Shown here piece by piece: positions 52,553-61,115 of a stretch of DNA of 64,000 nt (position 1 is its first letter; each line of letters begins with the position of its first letter). Source of the DNA: a bacterium (GTDB taxonomy: Bacteria; Cyanobacteriota; Vampirovibrionia; Gastranaerophilales; Gastranaerophilaceae); contig JAFRAO010000004.1 of NCBI GenBank assembly GCA_017405375.1, positions 1 through 64,000 on the forward strand, given 5' to 3'. The notes below the pieces were generated by a model. That model did no database searches. It saw only the letters and a program-made list of their open reading frames with translations, and was not told where the DNA came from. The position numbers and the translations under genes are program-made.

Positions 52553-55500
52553 TTAATTATTTTCTTTTGGGTCATAATATAATGTCATTGTTCTTTTGTT
52601 CATTTGTATATCACATGGTTCGCCTTTTTGATTATAACATTGAATGTAGTAATCGTCGCCTTTGCATATTCTATATGTATTTTTATCGTTTTCATCAATA
52701 TTTTTAAATACTGTTCCTTCTTTTAAGCTGTTAGCTTCTAATCCAATACCGCCAATATTTAATTCATTATTGACTAATTTTCCACCATCAGGTTTGAAAT
52801 ATTTTTCATCCACATAACCATTTATTAATGATATTGTCATTTTTCCGTTTGCAGATTGTCTTAAAATACTTGTAGTATTTGTTTTTCCGTTATAACTTAA
52901 CAAATATGGTGTACCGTCATTTAAAGGTTGCAATTTAGGATTGTTTCTTAACGCCATAATTTTATTTATATCTCTGTTAAAATCTTTTACAAATTGTTTG
53001 CTTTTGTCGTTTAACCATTCCCAATGCAAAACATTACGATTTTGGATATAAACATTTTTAGTTTTTTCTTCAAATCCTGTTTCACCAATATCATCACCCG
53101 CATACATTGTAGGTTGTCCGGGTAAATTTACCAAAACGCTCATCATATCTTTGAATTTTGACATCGCAGGTTCAAGTATTTGTTTGAACGATTCGTTAAA
53201 GAAAACATTTCTTTCTTCATTTGTAAATTTAAATCCATGTTCCTTTTCTGCTTGATTTAAAACTGAACTAATATTTACATCAAAAGGTTTTGCTCCAAAT
53301 ACATCAGCCGCAAATGACTTACCTAAATATTTACCTTGTGCTAAATCAGAAATAGATTTTAGAATTGCATCACAAACTTTATCTCTTCTTTCTCTACTCT
53401 TGAATAAATATTTAGCATTTTCATTATCAGATTCACTATACGGATGAACGGCATCTAATGCGTTCATCATGCCTGTCCATAAAGAATCAGCCATTGCGAT
53501 TGCTTTATTATTTACTTTATTAAAGTCAATACCATCCGTACCCTTTTCACGGAACATATCAGCTTTTAAAATTTGAGCTGCACGTTTTCTTTCTTCAGCA
53601 AAATATCCATCATTAAAATTTGCATAGAACAATTTCATATTTAAAGCCAAACAATGCAACATACGCGGTTTATCATGGTTGTCAACAAACGTATAAGAAT
53701 GTAAGATAGAATCTAACGGCGCTGAATAGAAAAATTCTTTCGATTTATCATCTGGAATTCTAGGATACCCTTCTTTCTTGCCGTTTTCTATACCATAACC
53801 AAACATCGCTGCAGGACTGCTGAAATAATATGAGTAATTGGCTAATGAAGTCATGCCTGATTTTTGTAGAAGATGTTTTACGGCAATACCCGCTTCACCA
53901 TGCATAACATCACCTTCGTTAGTCATTTCAGCTACTATGTATGAATTTTTATTTTCCTTTAAAACGCTATTTGTAAATCGTTTCCAGAAATTTTCAATAT
54001 TTGTCCATGCTTCTCTACCGCTTGTATTACCATTTCTTACAGCATCAACATCCGCAATATCTTTTGACGCGTCAATTCTCCAATCCAATCCTGCATCATT
54101 TCTATCTATAATCATTTCGGCTAAAGCAAAACTGTTTGCGTTTAATCCGCTCAAACGTTTTACAAGAGTATCTTTTAACGTATCTTTATCTTTCGTATAT
54201 ATTCTCTTGAAGCCTTTACGTATTCTTTGAGTTAATAAATCAGCCTCATCTTTAGGTGAAATAGGTAATATACCCAATGATTGAAGAGTAACATTATCTC
54301 TTAAACTTTCATAATCATATGATATTGTACCGTTTTCTTTATTAACAATCGTTTTTGCATCAGGTGCAAGAGATTTTATTAAAGCAAATTTTGCAATATC
54401 TTTACTAATAATAGGTATAACATATTTGCCCAATTTAGAAACTTCATTACTATTGAATAATGCACCGTTAAGTTTTTTATTTACATCTTGCAATATTTCA
54501 TCGGTAAATTTTGATAAATCTTCCGTAAATATTTTTTCCGCATTTTTGTATGTAGCTTTATTTTCATCAGTAATTTGCGGATTTCCTGCTTTATATAACT
54601 CGTAACGGGACATACCGATTTGATTTGGTTTTGCAGCTCTGTTTGTAATCAACGATGAACCCAACGCAGCAACAACATCATCTGCAAATTCAATTGAATC
54701 AAGCGGTAAATCCATTATTGATTGCAAAACTAAATCTTTATAATTATTTGTAACATTATAAATTTTAGATTCGTAATCACCATTCAAAACATTTTCAACA
54801 ACTTTTTTGGTTATAGCTCCGCCTTTTGGTAATTCACCTTTGCTTATTAAATCTTTTATTTTGCCAAATACTTTATCAGGATTTTTATCAATTCCTTTCA
54901 AAGTATTTGCGGCATATTCCGTTAATATTTCATTTGTTTTTCTTGTCCAGTATTTACCTGAATTTACAACATAATCTTGTGTTTCACAATTTTTTTGTTT
55001 AATAATATTTTTTACATATTCTCTTTCGTGCATTGGCAAATTCTGTAAAGATTTTGTATCTGCATGAGAATATACAAAGTTTAATTTCGGAATATCAGTA
55101 TTGGCATCCCAAGTTTCAAAACCGTTTTCAAATTTATCTTCCAAAACGTATGTTTCTGACTGTGTTAAAAACTTCGCAGCAAGAGGTTGATTTAACATTA
55201 TTTTCTCTTGTGATTTTTTATTATGTTCATTTAATTTCTTTATATTACTATTGTACGTATTTGGATTGATTTCAAACGAATATGGTATAATAGTGTCGTT
55301 ATGTGTATTTATATCATATGGATTATCCGTATTGGTTTTTGCATACGATTTGATTAATTTTTGTGTGTCTGTTCTTTGTTCATCAGAAACTAATCTGTTA
55401 TCAAATATTTGAACATAAGTTGCTTTTTTAGGATTATAACTACTGTTTTTAGAAATTTTTACCTGTCCGTTTGAATCTTGTTCATATTTGTACGGAGAGT

Positions 55501-56482
55501 TTACGATTTTATGTTGAATAAAATTATTATTTTTTGAAAAAACACCCATTGATAGCGGACCTGATTTTAAGCTGCCAGCCCTAAACCAATGATAATATGG
55601 TGATTTTACACCCCATTTTAACATATGTCTGAAATGAACACCTTCAAGTCCTTCATTTACAAATGCACCGTCTGAAACAAAATTTATTCCGTTTTTAAAT
55701 AATGTTTTTTGAAATGATGCATAATTATCAATATTACCAAATGCACTCGACATTTGCATACAGTTTTTATTCCAATAACTGTGTGAAGACACACTGTCAT
55801 TTGTAAAAATTGGAGTTGATACAATTCTTGAATATCCGGCTTCTTTTATTCTGTTAATATTTTTTTCAACCCCTGCAAGCGTACCGCCTAATCTGTTTGA
55901 AAATGTTCTGTTTGAATTTAATGCACGATTACGTATTTCTTTATTTATTTCTTTTATCTTACCATTTTCATCATATTCATAACCGGGATAATAAGAATCA
56001 GGGAAAATAAGTGTCATGGCTCCGCCTTTTGACACTTTTGTCCCATTTTGCATAACTATATTAAAGCATGAACCATCAGGATATTTTCTTTCTATACCGG
56101 GATCAGTTACATGTTTTATATCATTATTATTTCTTTTGTTAACAAGTCTGTATCTGTATGCAAATGGTTCATCACAACTTAATTGACTGTACTTATAACC
56201 CAAATTAACTGTAGTACCGCCTTCTTCTATTTTCACAAGACTGCTATAATTATGTCTATTATTTACCTCATCACCATTAAATAAATCTTTTTTTATATTG
56301 TATTCATAACAATTAGCAGGATTCTTTTCAACAGAATACACTTCCAAATAACAATCATATTTGTTACTGTCAAACGGATAATTAAATTTATATTCTTTTA
56401 AGCCATTCTCACTTTTAGAATAATTATAACCCTTAAAACTTGGAGTTGTAACATGCTTTAATCTGTCAATATTGATTCCCAT
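52553..56482 (-). CDS. Giant GH13 (alpha-amylase superfamily)-like protein
   Basis: A 1309-aa protein with dispersed GH13 motifs. Region I is FVSDGAFVNEG near residue 267 (the usual DxxxNH has Glu in place of His). Region II is LDWRIDASKD near 800 (nucleophile Asp), region III is VAEMTNEGD near 848 (acid Glu) and region IV is TFVDNHDKPR near 932. About 500 residues lie between regions I and II, far more than the usual domain B. An N-terminal beta domain (30-150) precedes the barrel and a C-terminal beta domain follows near 1220. It starts MGINIDRLKHVTTPSFKGYN, with AAGGA 7 nt before the ATG, and has no signal peptide. It probably acts on glycogen-like glucan in the cytoplasm, perhaps as an unusual branching or debranching enzyme. 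Confidence 0.8.
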   Translation of the reverse strand: MGINIDRLKHVTTPSFKGYNYSKSENGLKEYKFNYPFDSNKYDCYLEVYSVEKNPANCYEYNIKKDLFNGDEVNNRHNYSSLVKIEEGGTTVNLGYKYSQLSCDEPFAYRYRLVNKRNNNDIKHVTDPGIERKYPDGSCFNIVMQNGTKVSKGGAMTLIFPDSYYPGYEYDENGKIKEINKEIRNRALNSNRTFSNRLGGTLAGVEKNINRIKEAGYSRIVSTPIFTNDSVSSHSYWNKNCMQMSSAFGNIDNYASFQKTLFKNGINFVSDGAFVNEGLEGVHFRHMLKWGVKSPYYHWFRAGSLKSGPLSMGVFSKNNNFIQHKIVNSPYKYEQDSNGQVKISKNSSYNPKKATYVQIFDNRLVSDEQRTDTQKLIKSYAKTNTDNPYDINTHNDTIIPYSFEINPNTYNSNIKKLNEHNKKSQEKIMLNQPLAAKFLTQSETYVLEDKFENGFETWDANTDIPKLNFVYSHADTKSLQNLPMHEREYVKNIIKQKNCETQDYVVNSGKYWTRKTNEILTEYAANTLKGIDKNPDKVFGKIKDLISKGELPKGGAITKKVVENVLNGDYESKIYNVTNNYKDLVLQSIMDLPLDSIEFADDVVAALGSSLITNRAAKPNQIGMSRYELYKAGNPQITDENKATYKNAEKIFTEDLSKFTDEILQDVNKKLNGALFNSNEVSKLGKYVIPIISKDIAKFALIKSLAPDAKTIVNKENGTISYDYESLRDNVTLQSLGILPISPKDEADLLTQRIRKGFKRIYTKDKDTLKDTLVKRLSGLNANSFALAEMIIDRNDAGLDWRIDASKDIADVDAVRNGNTSGREAWTNIENFWKRFTNSVLKENKNSYIVAEMTNEGDVMHGEAGIAVKHLLQKSGMTSLANYSYYFSSPAAMFGYGIENGKKEGYPRIPDDKSKEFFYSAPLDSILHSYTFVDNHDKPRMLHCLALNMKLFYANFNDGYFAEERKRAAQILKADMFREKGTDGIDFNKVNNKAIAMADSLWTGMMNALDAVHPYSESDNENAKYLFKSRERRDKVCDAILKSISDLAQGKYLGKSFAADVFGAKPFDVNISSVLNQAEKEHGFKFTNEERNVFFNESFKQILEPAMSKFKDMMSVLVNLPGQPTMYAGDDIGETGFEEKTKNVYIQNRNVLHWEWLNDKSKQFVKDFNRDINKIMALRNNPKLQPLNDGTPYLLSYNGKTNTTSILRQSANGKMTISLINGYVDEKYFKPDGGKLVNNELNIGGIGLEANSLKEGTVFKNIDENDKNTYRICKGDDYYIQCYNQKGEPCDIQMNKRTMTLYYDPKENN

Positions 56483-56652
56483 ATAAATTTCCTTGTACAC
56501 TAATTACTATTTGATTTAAGTAGCATAAAAAATTTTATTGCTATTTTATAAACAAATATTACAAAAAATTTACAAATCAATATGTTTAAATATATGAACT
56601 TTTAGCCCTTTTGTAAAATGTATGCGAATATATATATTATGGAGGAATAGTC

Positions 56653-57432
56653 GTGAATTTTACAGCTGTTTTTGCTTTATTATTCGGAATAATATTAGTA
56701 TTTTTAAGCCAGAAATATGATGGCGGTTCATTAAATATGCTCATTCAACCGACAGCATTTTGTATTGTTATCGGCGGAAGTTTTTGCGCAGTCCTTCTTA
56801 ATTTTAATTTAAACACCGTTCTAAACGCATTCTCAAATATTAAATACGTTTTCGTAAAAACTAAAGATAAATCTTCAAATATTATCTCAGAAATTTTACA
56901 AATGGCTTATTTTGCAAGAAGGAATAGCGTTTTTGAATTACAAGATGTAATTAAAAATATCTCAGAACCATTTTTGGCAAGAGGAATACAGTTAGCTATT
57001 GATGTCGAAAATCCATCTTTAGTCCACGATATTTTATCTGCTGAAATTTCTTATGAAGAGGAAGAAGAATTAATTGCTTCGCGCGTTTTTGAAGCTCTTG
57101 GCGGATATGCTCCGACTTTCGGTGTGATTGGCGCAGTTATGGGCTTGATTAGAGTCATGCAAGATATTCAAAATCTTGAAATAGTAGGTGTCGGTATTGC
57201 TACCGCATTTGTTGCAACCTTATATGGTGTAGGATTTGCTAATCTTGTTTTCTTACCGATTGCAGGAAATCTAAAACAAAAAACAAGAGAAAAAATATTA
57301 TTAAAAGAAATAGTTTTACAAGGAATAATATCTATTCAGATGCGAGAAAATCCGGCACTTATTGAAGAAAAACTAATCGGATATTTGAAATTTCATGACA
57401 AATACAACGCCGTAGAGGATTATGCACAATGA
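56653..57432 (+). CDS. motA: Flagellar motor stator protein MotA
   Basis: A 259-aa membrane protein of the MotA/TolQ/ExbB family with four membrane segments. The N-terminal pair is at 4-20 and 32-55 (FCIVIGGSFCAVLLNF); the C-terminal pair (YAPTFGVIGAVMGLIRVMQD and VGIATAFVATLYGVGFAN) lines the ion channel. The cytoplasmic loop contacts FliG. The start is a GTG at 56653 with GGAGG 7 nt upstream. It opens the motA-motB-fliL-fliM-fliN operon and overlaps motB by 4 nt. Confidence 0.93.
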   Translation: MNFTAVFALLFGIILVFLSQKYDGGSLNMLIQPTAFCIVIGGSFCAVLLNFNLNTVLNAFSNIKYVFVKTKDKSSNIISEILQMAYFARRNSVFELQDVIKNISEPFLARGIQLAIDVENPSLVHDILSAEISYEEEEELIASRVFEALGGYAPTFGVIGAVMGLIRVMQDIQNLEIVGVGIATAFVATLYGVGFANLVFLPIAGNLKQKTREKILLKEIVLQGIISIQMRENPALIEEKLIGYLKFHDKYNAVEDYAQ

Positions 57433-58091
57433 GAAATGATTACTATTCGCACTCCAAGAATTATATCAATCGTTGGGTTATATCCTATGCAGATTTAGTA
57501 ACAATGCTTCTAGCTTTATTCATGGTTTTGTTTGCTGTTTCACAAAATGTTACAAAATATCAGGCAAAAATGATTTCAAAAAAAAATATTCAAACACCAA
57601 TCGATTCTATGCCGGATGAATTTAATGATTTTGAAAATATTAAAAAAATGTTTGAAGAAAATGAAACATTAAAAAACTCTATTCACTTTCTAAAAGAAGA
57701 AAGAGGTATGGTTATAAGATTAAATAATTCGATTTTATTCGATGAAGGCTCTGCCGTTATAAAAAAAGATTCATTTGTCATACTTAATCAAATAATTGAT
57801 TCTCTGGCAAAAATTGATAATAATATTATTATTGAAGGTCATACAGATTCAATCCCGATTAATAACAATAAATACCCGTCTAATTGGGAACTTTCAACCG
57901 CAAGAGCAACAAGTATTATTGCATATATTTTAAAAACGAATAAAATTAAACCAAACAGATTATCCGCAATGGGTTATGGTGAATATATGCCTACTGCAGA
58001 TAATACATCACTTGGTGGACGACTATTGAACCGTAGAGTTGATATAATTATTCTGAATAGTAGTAATTTTACCGGAGAAAATCATGGCTAA
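57429..58091 (+). CDS. motB: Flagellar motor stator protein MotB
   Basis: A 220-aa protein with a short basic N-terminus, one membrane helix (WVISYADLVTMLLALFMVLF) carrying the ion-binding Asp of SYAD, a linker/plug and a C-terminal OmpA-like peptidoglycan-binding domain. The domain motif is IIIEGHTDSIPINNN with NWELSTARATSIIAY next, then LSAMGYGEYMP and NRRVDIIIL. It anchors the stator to the cell wall. It overlaps motA by 4 nt and fliL by 8 nt. Confidence 0.93.
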   Translation: MRNDYYSHSKNYINRWVISYADLVTMLLALFMVLFAVSQNVTKYQAKMISKKNIQTPIDSMPDEFNDFENIKKMFEENETLKNSIHFLKEERGMVIRLNNSILFDEGSAVIKKDSFVILNQIIDSLAKIDNNIIIEGHTDSIPINNNKYPSNWELSTARATSIIAYILKTNKIKPNRLSAMGYGEYMPTADNTSLGGRLLNRRVDIIILNSSNFTGENHG

Positions 58092-58719
58092 ACCTAATAA
58101 TACAAAAGAAATAAAACCTAAAGAAAATGAAGAATTAGTTAAAGTGCCTTTGGATAATAACTTAAAACTGGTGTTAATTAACATTACATCAACTATTTTA
58201 ATTTGTATTCTTTTGATTGGCGTTAATTATATTCTTCAAGAAAATCTTTTGAACAAAAAATTTGAAACAATCGCAAACTCTCAAGAATCAGAAAACGGTG
58301 ATGTAGAGGGAGAAGATGAAGAAGTACAAAAAGGCATTATTTTGGACTTAGGAGATTTTATTTTAAATCTTAATGACCCTTCTCAAAAAAGATATTTGAA
58401 AGTTAATGTATCACTTGAATTATCAAGGACACCAAATGACCCCGATTTTAGCAATTCAGCAGCAGAAGGCAAAAAAGAAGGTCATGGAGCTTCCGGTGCA
58501 GATGATGCAATGAGTAAACTTGAACACGAAATGAATCAATACAAACCTGCTATCAGAGATTCTGTTATTTTGAACTTCTCAAGCAAAACAGCAGATGAAG
58601 TTTCAACCGCTGCAGGTAAAGAATTGGTTAAAGAACAAATAACCGAAGACGTAAACGCAATATTTGCAGGCGAACGCGAAGTTCTTAGAGTAAATTTCGG
58701 ACAATTTATAATTCAATAA
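58084..58719 (+). CDS. fliL: Flagellar basal body protein FliL
   Basis: A 211-aa single-pass protein. The cytoplasmic N-terminus is charged, with one membrane segment at about 32-52 (LVLINITSTILICILLIGVN), then a periplasmic domain with ILDLGDFILNLNDPSQKRYLKVNVSLEL-type FliL signature. An acidic linker (GDVEGEDEEVQ) and a Gly/Ala/His insertion near 130 (AEGKKEGHGASGADDA) are longer than in E. coli FliL. The C-terminal REVLRVNFGQFIIQ matches. It associates with stators and helps at high load. It lies 9 nt before fliM. Confidence 0.88.
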   Translation: MAKPNNTKEIKPKENEELVKVPLDNNLKLVLINITSTILICILLIGVNYILQENLLNKKFETIANSQESENGDVEGEDEEVQKGIILDLGDFILNLNDPSQKRYLKVNVSLELSRTPNDPDFSNSAAEGKKEGHGASGADDAMSKLEHEMNQYKPAIRDSVILNFSSKTADEVSTAAGKELVKEQITEDVNAIFAGEREVLRVNFGQFIIQ

Positions 58720-58728
58720 TGAGGGAAA

Positions 58729-59748
58729 ATGGCAGATTTTCAAGAAAAAGCAAATGATGATAGTATAGTTAAAGAATCGAATTTTGATAAATCAGAATTC
58801 AAATTTTCAAGTGATGATTCTGAAGATTATCAAAAAGGATATAAACTATACAATTTCAGACGTCCGGATAAATTTTCAAAAGAACATTTAAGAGCTCTGC
58901 AAGATATTCACAGAGAATATTCAAGACAATTATCCTTGGTTTTGACTGCATATTTACGTATGCATGTTGAAGTGGAAGTAGTTTCTACAGACCAACTTAC
59001 ATATGATGAATTCACTCGTTCTATGCCATCTCCTATTACAATAGGGATTTTTGAATTGAGTCCCTTACCCGGACAAATCCTGCTTGGAATAAGTTTTGAA
59101 ATATTATCGTCTATCGTTGACAGAATGTTAGGCGGTATCGGTTTAATGGAAGAAAAGCAAAGAGAATTGACAGATATTGAGGTTGCTCTTGTTAAAAAAG
59201 TTATCGAAAAAATTGTTAAGAATTTAGAACAATCATGGAGCACAATTATACCTGTTGTAAGTAACGTAATAGGTATTGATAATAATTATCAAATAGTTCA
59301 AATAGCATCAACCGGTGAAATCGTTGCTTTAATAACATTTGAAGTAAAAGTTGCAGGTAAATATTTCGGCTTAATGTCTTTATGTTTCCCTTATCCTGTA
59401 TTAGAAACAGTTTTAACAAACTTATCAACGCAACATATATTCCAAACAAAAGGTATTATAGCAACAACAGAAGAACGTCAAAAAATGATTCAAAAATTGA
59501 ATACATCTACCGTTGATTTAAGTGTTTTGTTTGGTTCTACGGATATTACTCTTGCTGATTTCATAGATTTGAAAGAAGGCGATATAATTAAATTGGATAC
59601 AAAATCAACAGACGATTTAATTGTTAAAGTAAATGGTGAAAAGAAATATTTTGCACGTCCGGGTACATTACAAAATAAAGCAAGTGTCCGCATTACAGAA
59701 AAATATGATAATCAAAAATTCTTGTTAAATCATTATTATTTAAAATGA
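58729..59748 (+). CDS. fliM: Flagellar motor switch protein FliM
   Basis: A 339-aa C-ring protein. The middle FliM domain has YNFRRPDKFSKEHLRALQDI, HREYSRQLSLVLTAYLRM and LGGIGLMEEKQRELTDIEVAL. The C-terminal SpoA-like domain (about 265-330) has LSVLFGSTDITLADFIDLKEGDI-type sequence. The first 40 residues are acidic (MADFQEKANDDSIVKESNFD) and lack the LSQxEIDALL-type motif that binds phosphorylated CheY in most FliM proteins. GAGGG precedes the ATG by 5 nt. It is followed by fliN after 14 nt. Confidence 0.92.
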   Translation: MADFQEKANDDSIVKESNFDKSEFKFSSDDSEDYQKGYKLYNFRRPDKFSKEHLRALQDIHREYSRQLSLVLTAYLRMHVEVEVVSTDQLTYDEFTRSMPSPITIGIFELSPLPGQILLGISFEILSSIVDRMLGGIGLMEEKQRELTDIEVALVKKVIEKIVKNLEQSWSTIIPVVSNVIGIDNNYQIVQIASTGEIVALITFEVKVAGKYFGLMSLCFPYPVLETVLTNLSTQHIFQTKGIIATTEERQKMIQKLNTSTVDLSVLFGSTDITLADFIDLKEGDIIKLDTKSTDDLIVKVNGEKKYFARPGTLQNKASVRITEKYDNQKFLLNHYYLK

Positions 59749-59762
59749 GAAAGGTTTAGTTT

Positions 59763-60431
59763 ATGATTGAAAACGATGATAATTTAGATAATTTAGATGA
59801 AAATAAAGAATCTTCTTTTCAAGAAAATTCAGAAGATATTTCTTTGGATAGTTTCTCTGATTTAACTGCAGAAAATGATTTAATGAAAAATGAAGATGAA
59901 AATCAGGAAGATAATAATCAAGAACTTGAAATAAAAGATGAGAATAACTTGGAATCCGGAGATATATTAAATGAAGATATAAGTTCATCTGAATCGAAAT
60001 CAGATATTGCGGATATATTTTCAGATATATCTGCAATAGCGAATATGCAAGATGATAAATCAAATATGTCAAATGATGCAGATAATGATTTAAATGAAAA
60101 TGATACCGTAACAGTTCAACCTGTAAAATTTGCGGCTTTTGATGATTCACAGAAAGTTGTTGGTGATGCAAGCAAAAATATGGATAACTTGCTGGATATA
60201 AATCTTAGATTGGCAGTTGAACTTGGACGTGCCACATTACCTGTGAGAAAAGTTTTGGAATTAACACGCGGTTCTATTGTTGAACTTGAAAAAATTGCAG
60301 GTGAACCTGTTGAATTGTACGCAAACGGTAAGTTAATAGCATACGGTGAAGTTGTTGTTATTGAGGATAATTTTGGTTTAAGAATAACAAGTATGACTGA
60401 ACCTGAAAACAGATTAAATGAATTACAATAA
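59763..60431 (+). CDS. fliN: Flagellar motor switch protein FliN with long acidic N-terminus
   Basis: A 222-aa protein. Residues about 1-120 are disordered and very acidic (repeated D, E, N, S: DENQEDNNQELEIKDENN). Then VQPVKFAAF, as seen before the SpoA domain of FliY/FliN, and the conserved domain LDINLRLAVELGRATLPVRK, LTRGSIVELEKIAGEPVEL and NGKLIAYGEVVVIEDNFGL. It has no CheC phosphatase domain, so it is not a true FliY. It forms the base of the C-ring and docks export complexes. It is last of the stator/switch operon. Confidence 0.9.
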   Translation: MIENDDNLDNLDENKESSFQENSEDISLDSFSDLTAENDLMKNEDENQEDNNQELEIKDENNLESGDILNEDISSSESKSDIADIFSDISAIANMQDDKSNMSNDADNDLNENDTVTVQPVKFAAFDDSQKVVGDASKNMDNLLDINLRLAVELGRATLPVRKVLELTRGSIVELEKIAGEPVELYANGKLIAYGEVVVIEDNFGLRITSMTEPENRLNELQ

Positions 60432-60487
60432 AAGACTTGAAATAAAAATACATTTATGATTTAATGAGTGTACGAAAATAAATTAAT

Positions 60488-60561
60488 GGCTGAGTAGCTC
60501 AGTTGGTGAGAGCGTGTGGCTCATACCCGCAAGGTCGACGGTTCGAATCCATCCTCAGCTA
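60488..60561 (+). tRNA. tRNA with CAT anticodon (tRNA-Met; Ile2 not excluded)
   Basis: A 74-nt cloverleaf: acceptor GGCTGAG pairs with CTCAGCT (first pair G.U), the anticodon loop CTCATAC gives CAT, and the T-loop is GTTCGAATC. The anticodon stem lacks the three G-C pairs of initiators, so it is an elongator Met, or Ile2 if C34 becomes lysidine. A run of ten T follows. Its 3' part is repeated exactly 164 bp downstream, marking it as an integration target. Confidence 0.9.
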
Positions 60562-60573
60562 TTTTTTTTTTGC
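60527..60573. repeat. 47-bp direct repeat, copy 1 (in tRNA 3' end)
   Basis: From CCGCAAGGTCGACGG in the tRNA variable/T-arm to the T10-GC after it. Copy 2 at 60691-60737 is identical. Together they look like att core sites flanking a 117-bp remnant. Confidence 0.9.
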
Positions 60574-60601
60574 TATAAATTATATCAGTTATACAATCGA
60601 G

Positions 60602-60636
60602 CTTCATTCGCTTTGCTCATTTGCTCTCTTGTGAGC
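60602..60636. repeat. 35-bp direct repeat, left flank of hipBA
   Basis: Begins CTTCATTCGCTTTGCTCATT and ends CTCTCTTGTGAGC. A near-identical copy (one inserted A, one C-to-A change) is at 62243-62278 on the far side of hipBA. The end contains GCTCA...TGAGC inverted arms, so it could form a small hairpin. Confidence 0.75.
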
Positions 60637-60690
60637 GTGGGGCTCCCTCTCAGAAAACTTGCCTCAAGGGCAACTTTTCTTCGGCAGAGT

Positions 60691-60737
60691 CCGCAAGGTC
60701 GACGGTTCGAATCCATCCTCAGCTATTTTTTTTTTGC
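60691..60737. repeat. 47-bp direct repeat, copy 2 (tRNA 3' fragment)
   Basis: An exact duplicate of the tRNA 3' half and its T10 tail without the 5' half, so it cannot be a functional tRNA. It marks the right border of a 164-bp unit and the left border of the hipBA segment. Confidence 0.9.
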
Positions 60738-60777
60738 CATAAAATACAACACAATAAATGTATAATTACCGTAGTTT

Positions 60778-60838
60778 ATAGATAATATATTGTCTATATG
60801 TTGACAAAAACAGTAAAATGGGTTAATATATTATCTAT
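60778..60838 (+). promoter_or_regulatory. hipB promoter with palindromic operators, leaderless
   Basis: TTGACA (60801-60806), 17 bp, TAATAT (60824-60829), 7 nt, then ATG 60837. ATAGATAATATATT (60778-60791) and its exact inverse AATATATTATCTAT (60825-60838) flank the promoter. The left site extends to a 20-bp near-palindrome ending GTCTAT. Binding at the right site would cover the -10 box and the start codon, the expected layout for HipB autorepression. Confidence 0.75.
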
Positions 60839-61115
60839 GAATAGTAATTTCTTAAATCAAAAAACACCAAATGAAATTGCAAGAAATCTTGCAGAAAAAA
60901 TTAAGCAGCAGCGAAAAAAGCTGAAAATTTCGCAAGATTGTCTTGCACAAAAATCGGGGGTTAGTTTGGGAAGTATAAAAAGGTTTGAAACCAAATACGA
61001 AATTTCCTTGCAATCTCTTATTAAGATTGCTATTGCATTGAATTTGGATAGTGATTTTGAAAAACTTTTTTCAACAAAAACTTACATATCCATAGATGAG
61101 GTTATAAATGGATAA
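60837..61115 (+). CDS. hipB: HipB-like antitoxin, XRE family
   Basis: A 92-aa protein with a Cro/C1 HTH at about 17-75: EKIKQQRKKLKISQDCLAQK, SGVSLGSIKRFETKYEISL. It should neutralise the HipA kinase encoded next and repress the operon through the palindromes at its promoter. I start it at ATG 60837 because a consensus promoter ends 7 nt before it; an in-frame ATG at 60798 lies upstream of the -35 box and cannot be used from this promoter. The stop region overlaps hipA by 8 nt. Confidence 0.82.
   Translation: MNSNFLNQKTPNEIARNLAEKIKQQRKKLKISQDCLAQKSGVSLGSIKRFETKYEISLQSLIKIAIALNLDSDFEKLFSTKTYISIDEVING

Noticed and set aside
59761..60171. 136-codon antisense frame over fliN
   Set aside because: It is the complement of the acidic repeat-like N-terminus of FliN and has no ribosome binding site.
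60514..60765. Open frame of 83 codons
   Set aside because: It runs through the CAT tRNA 3' half, the 117-bp remnant and the repeated copy; the apparent internal protein repeat only mirrors the DNA repeat.
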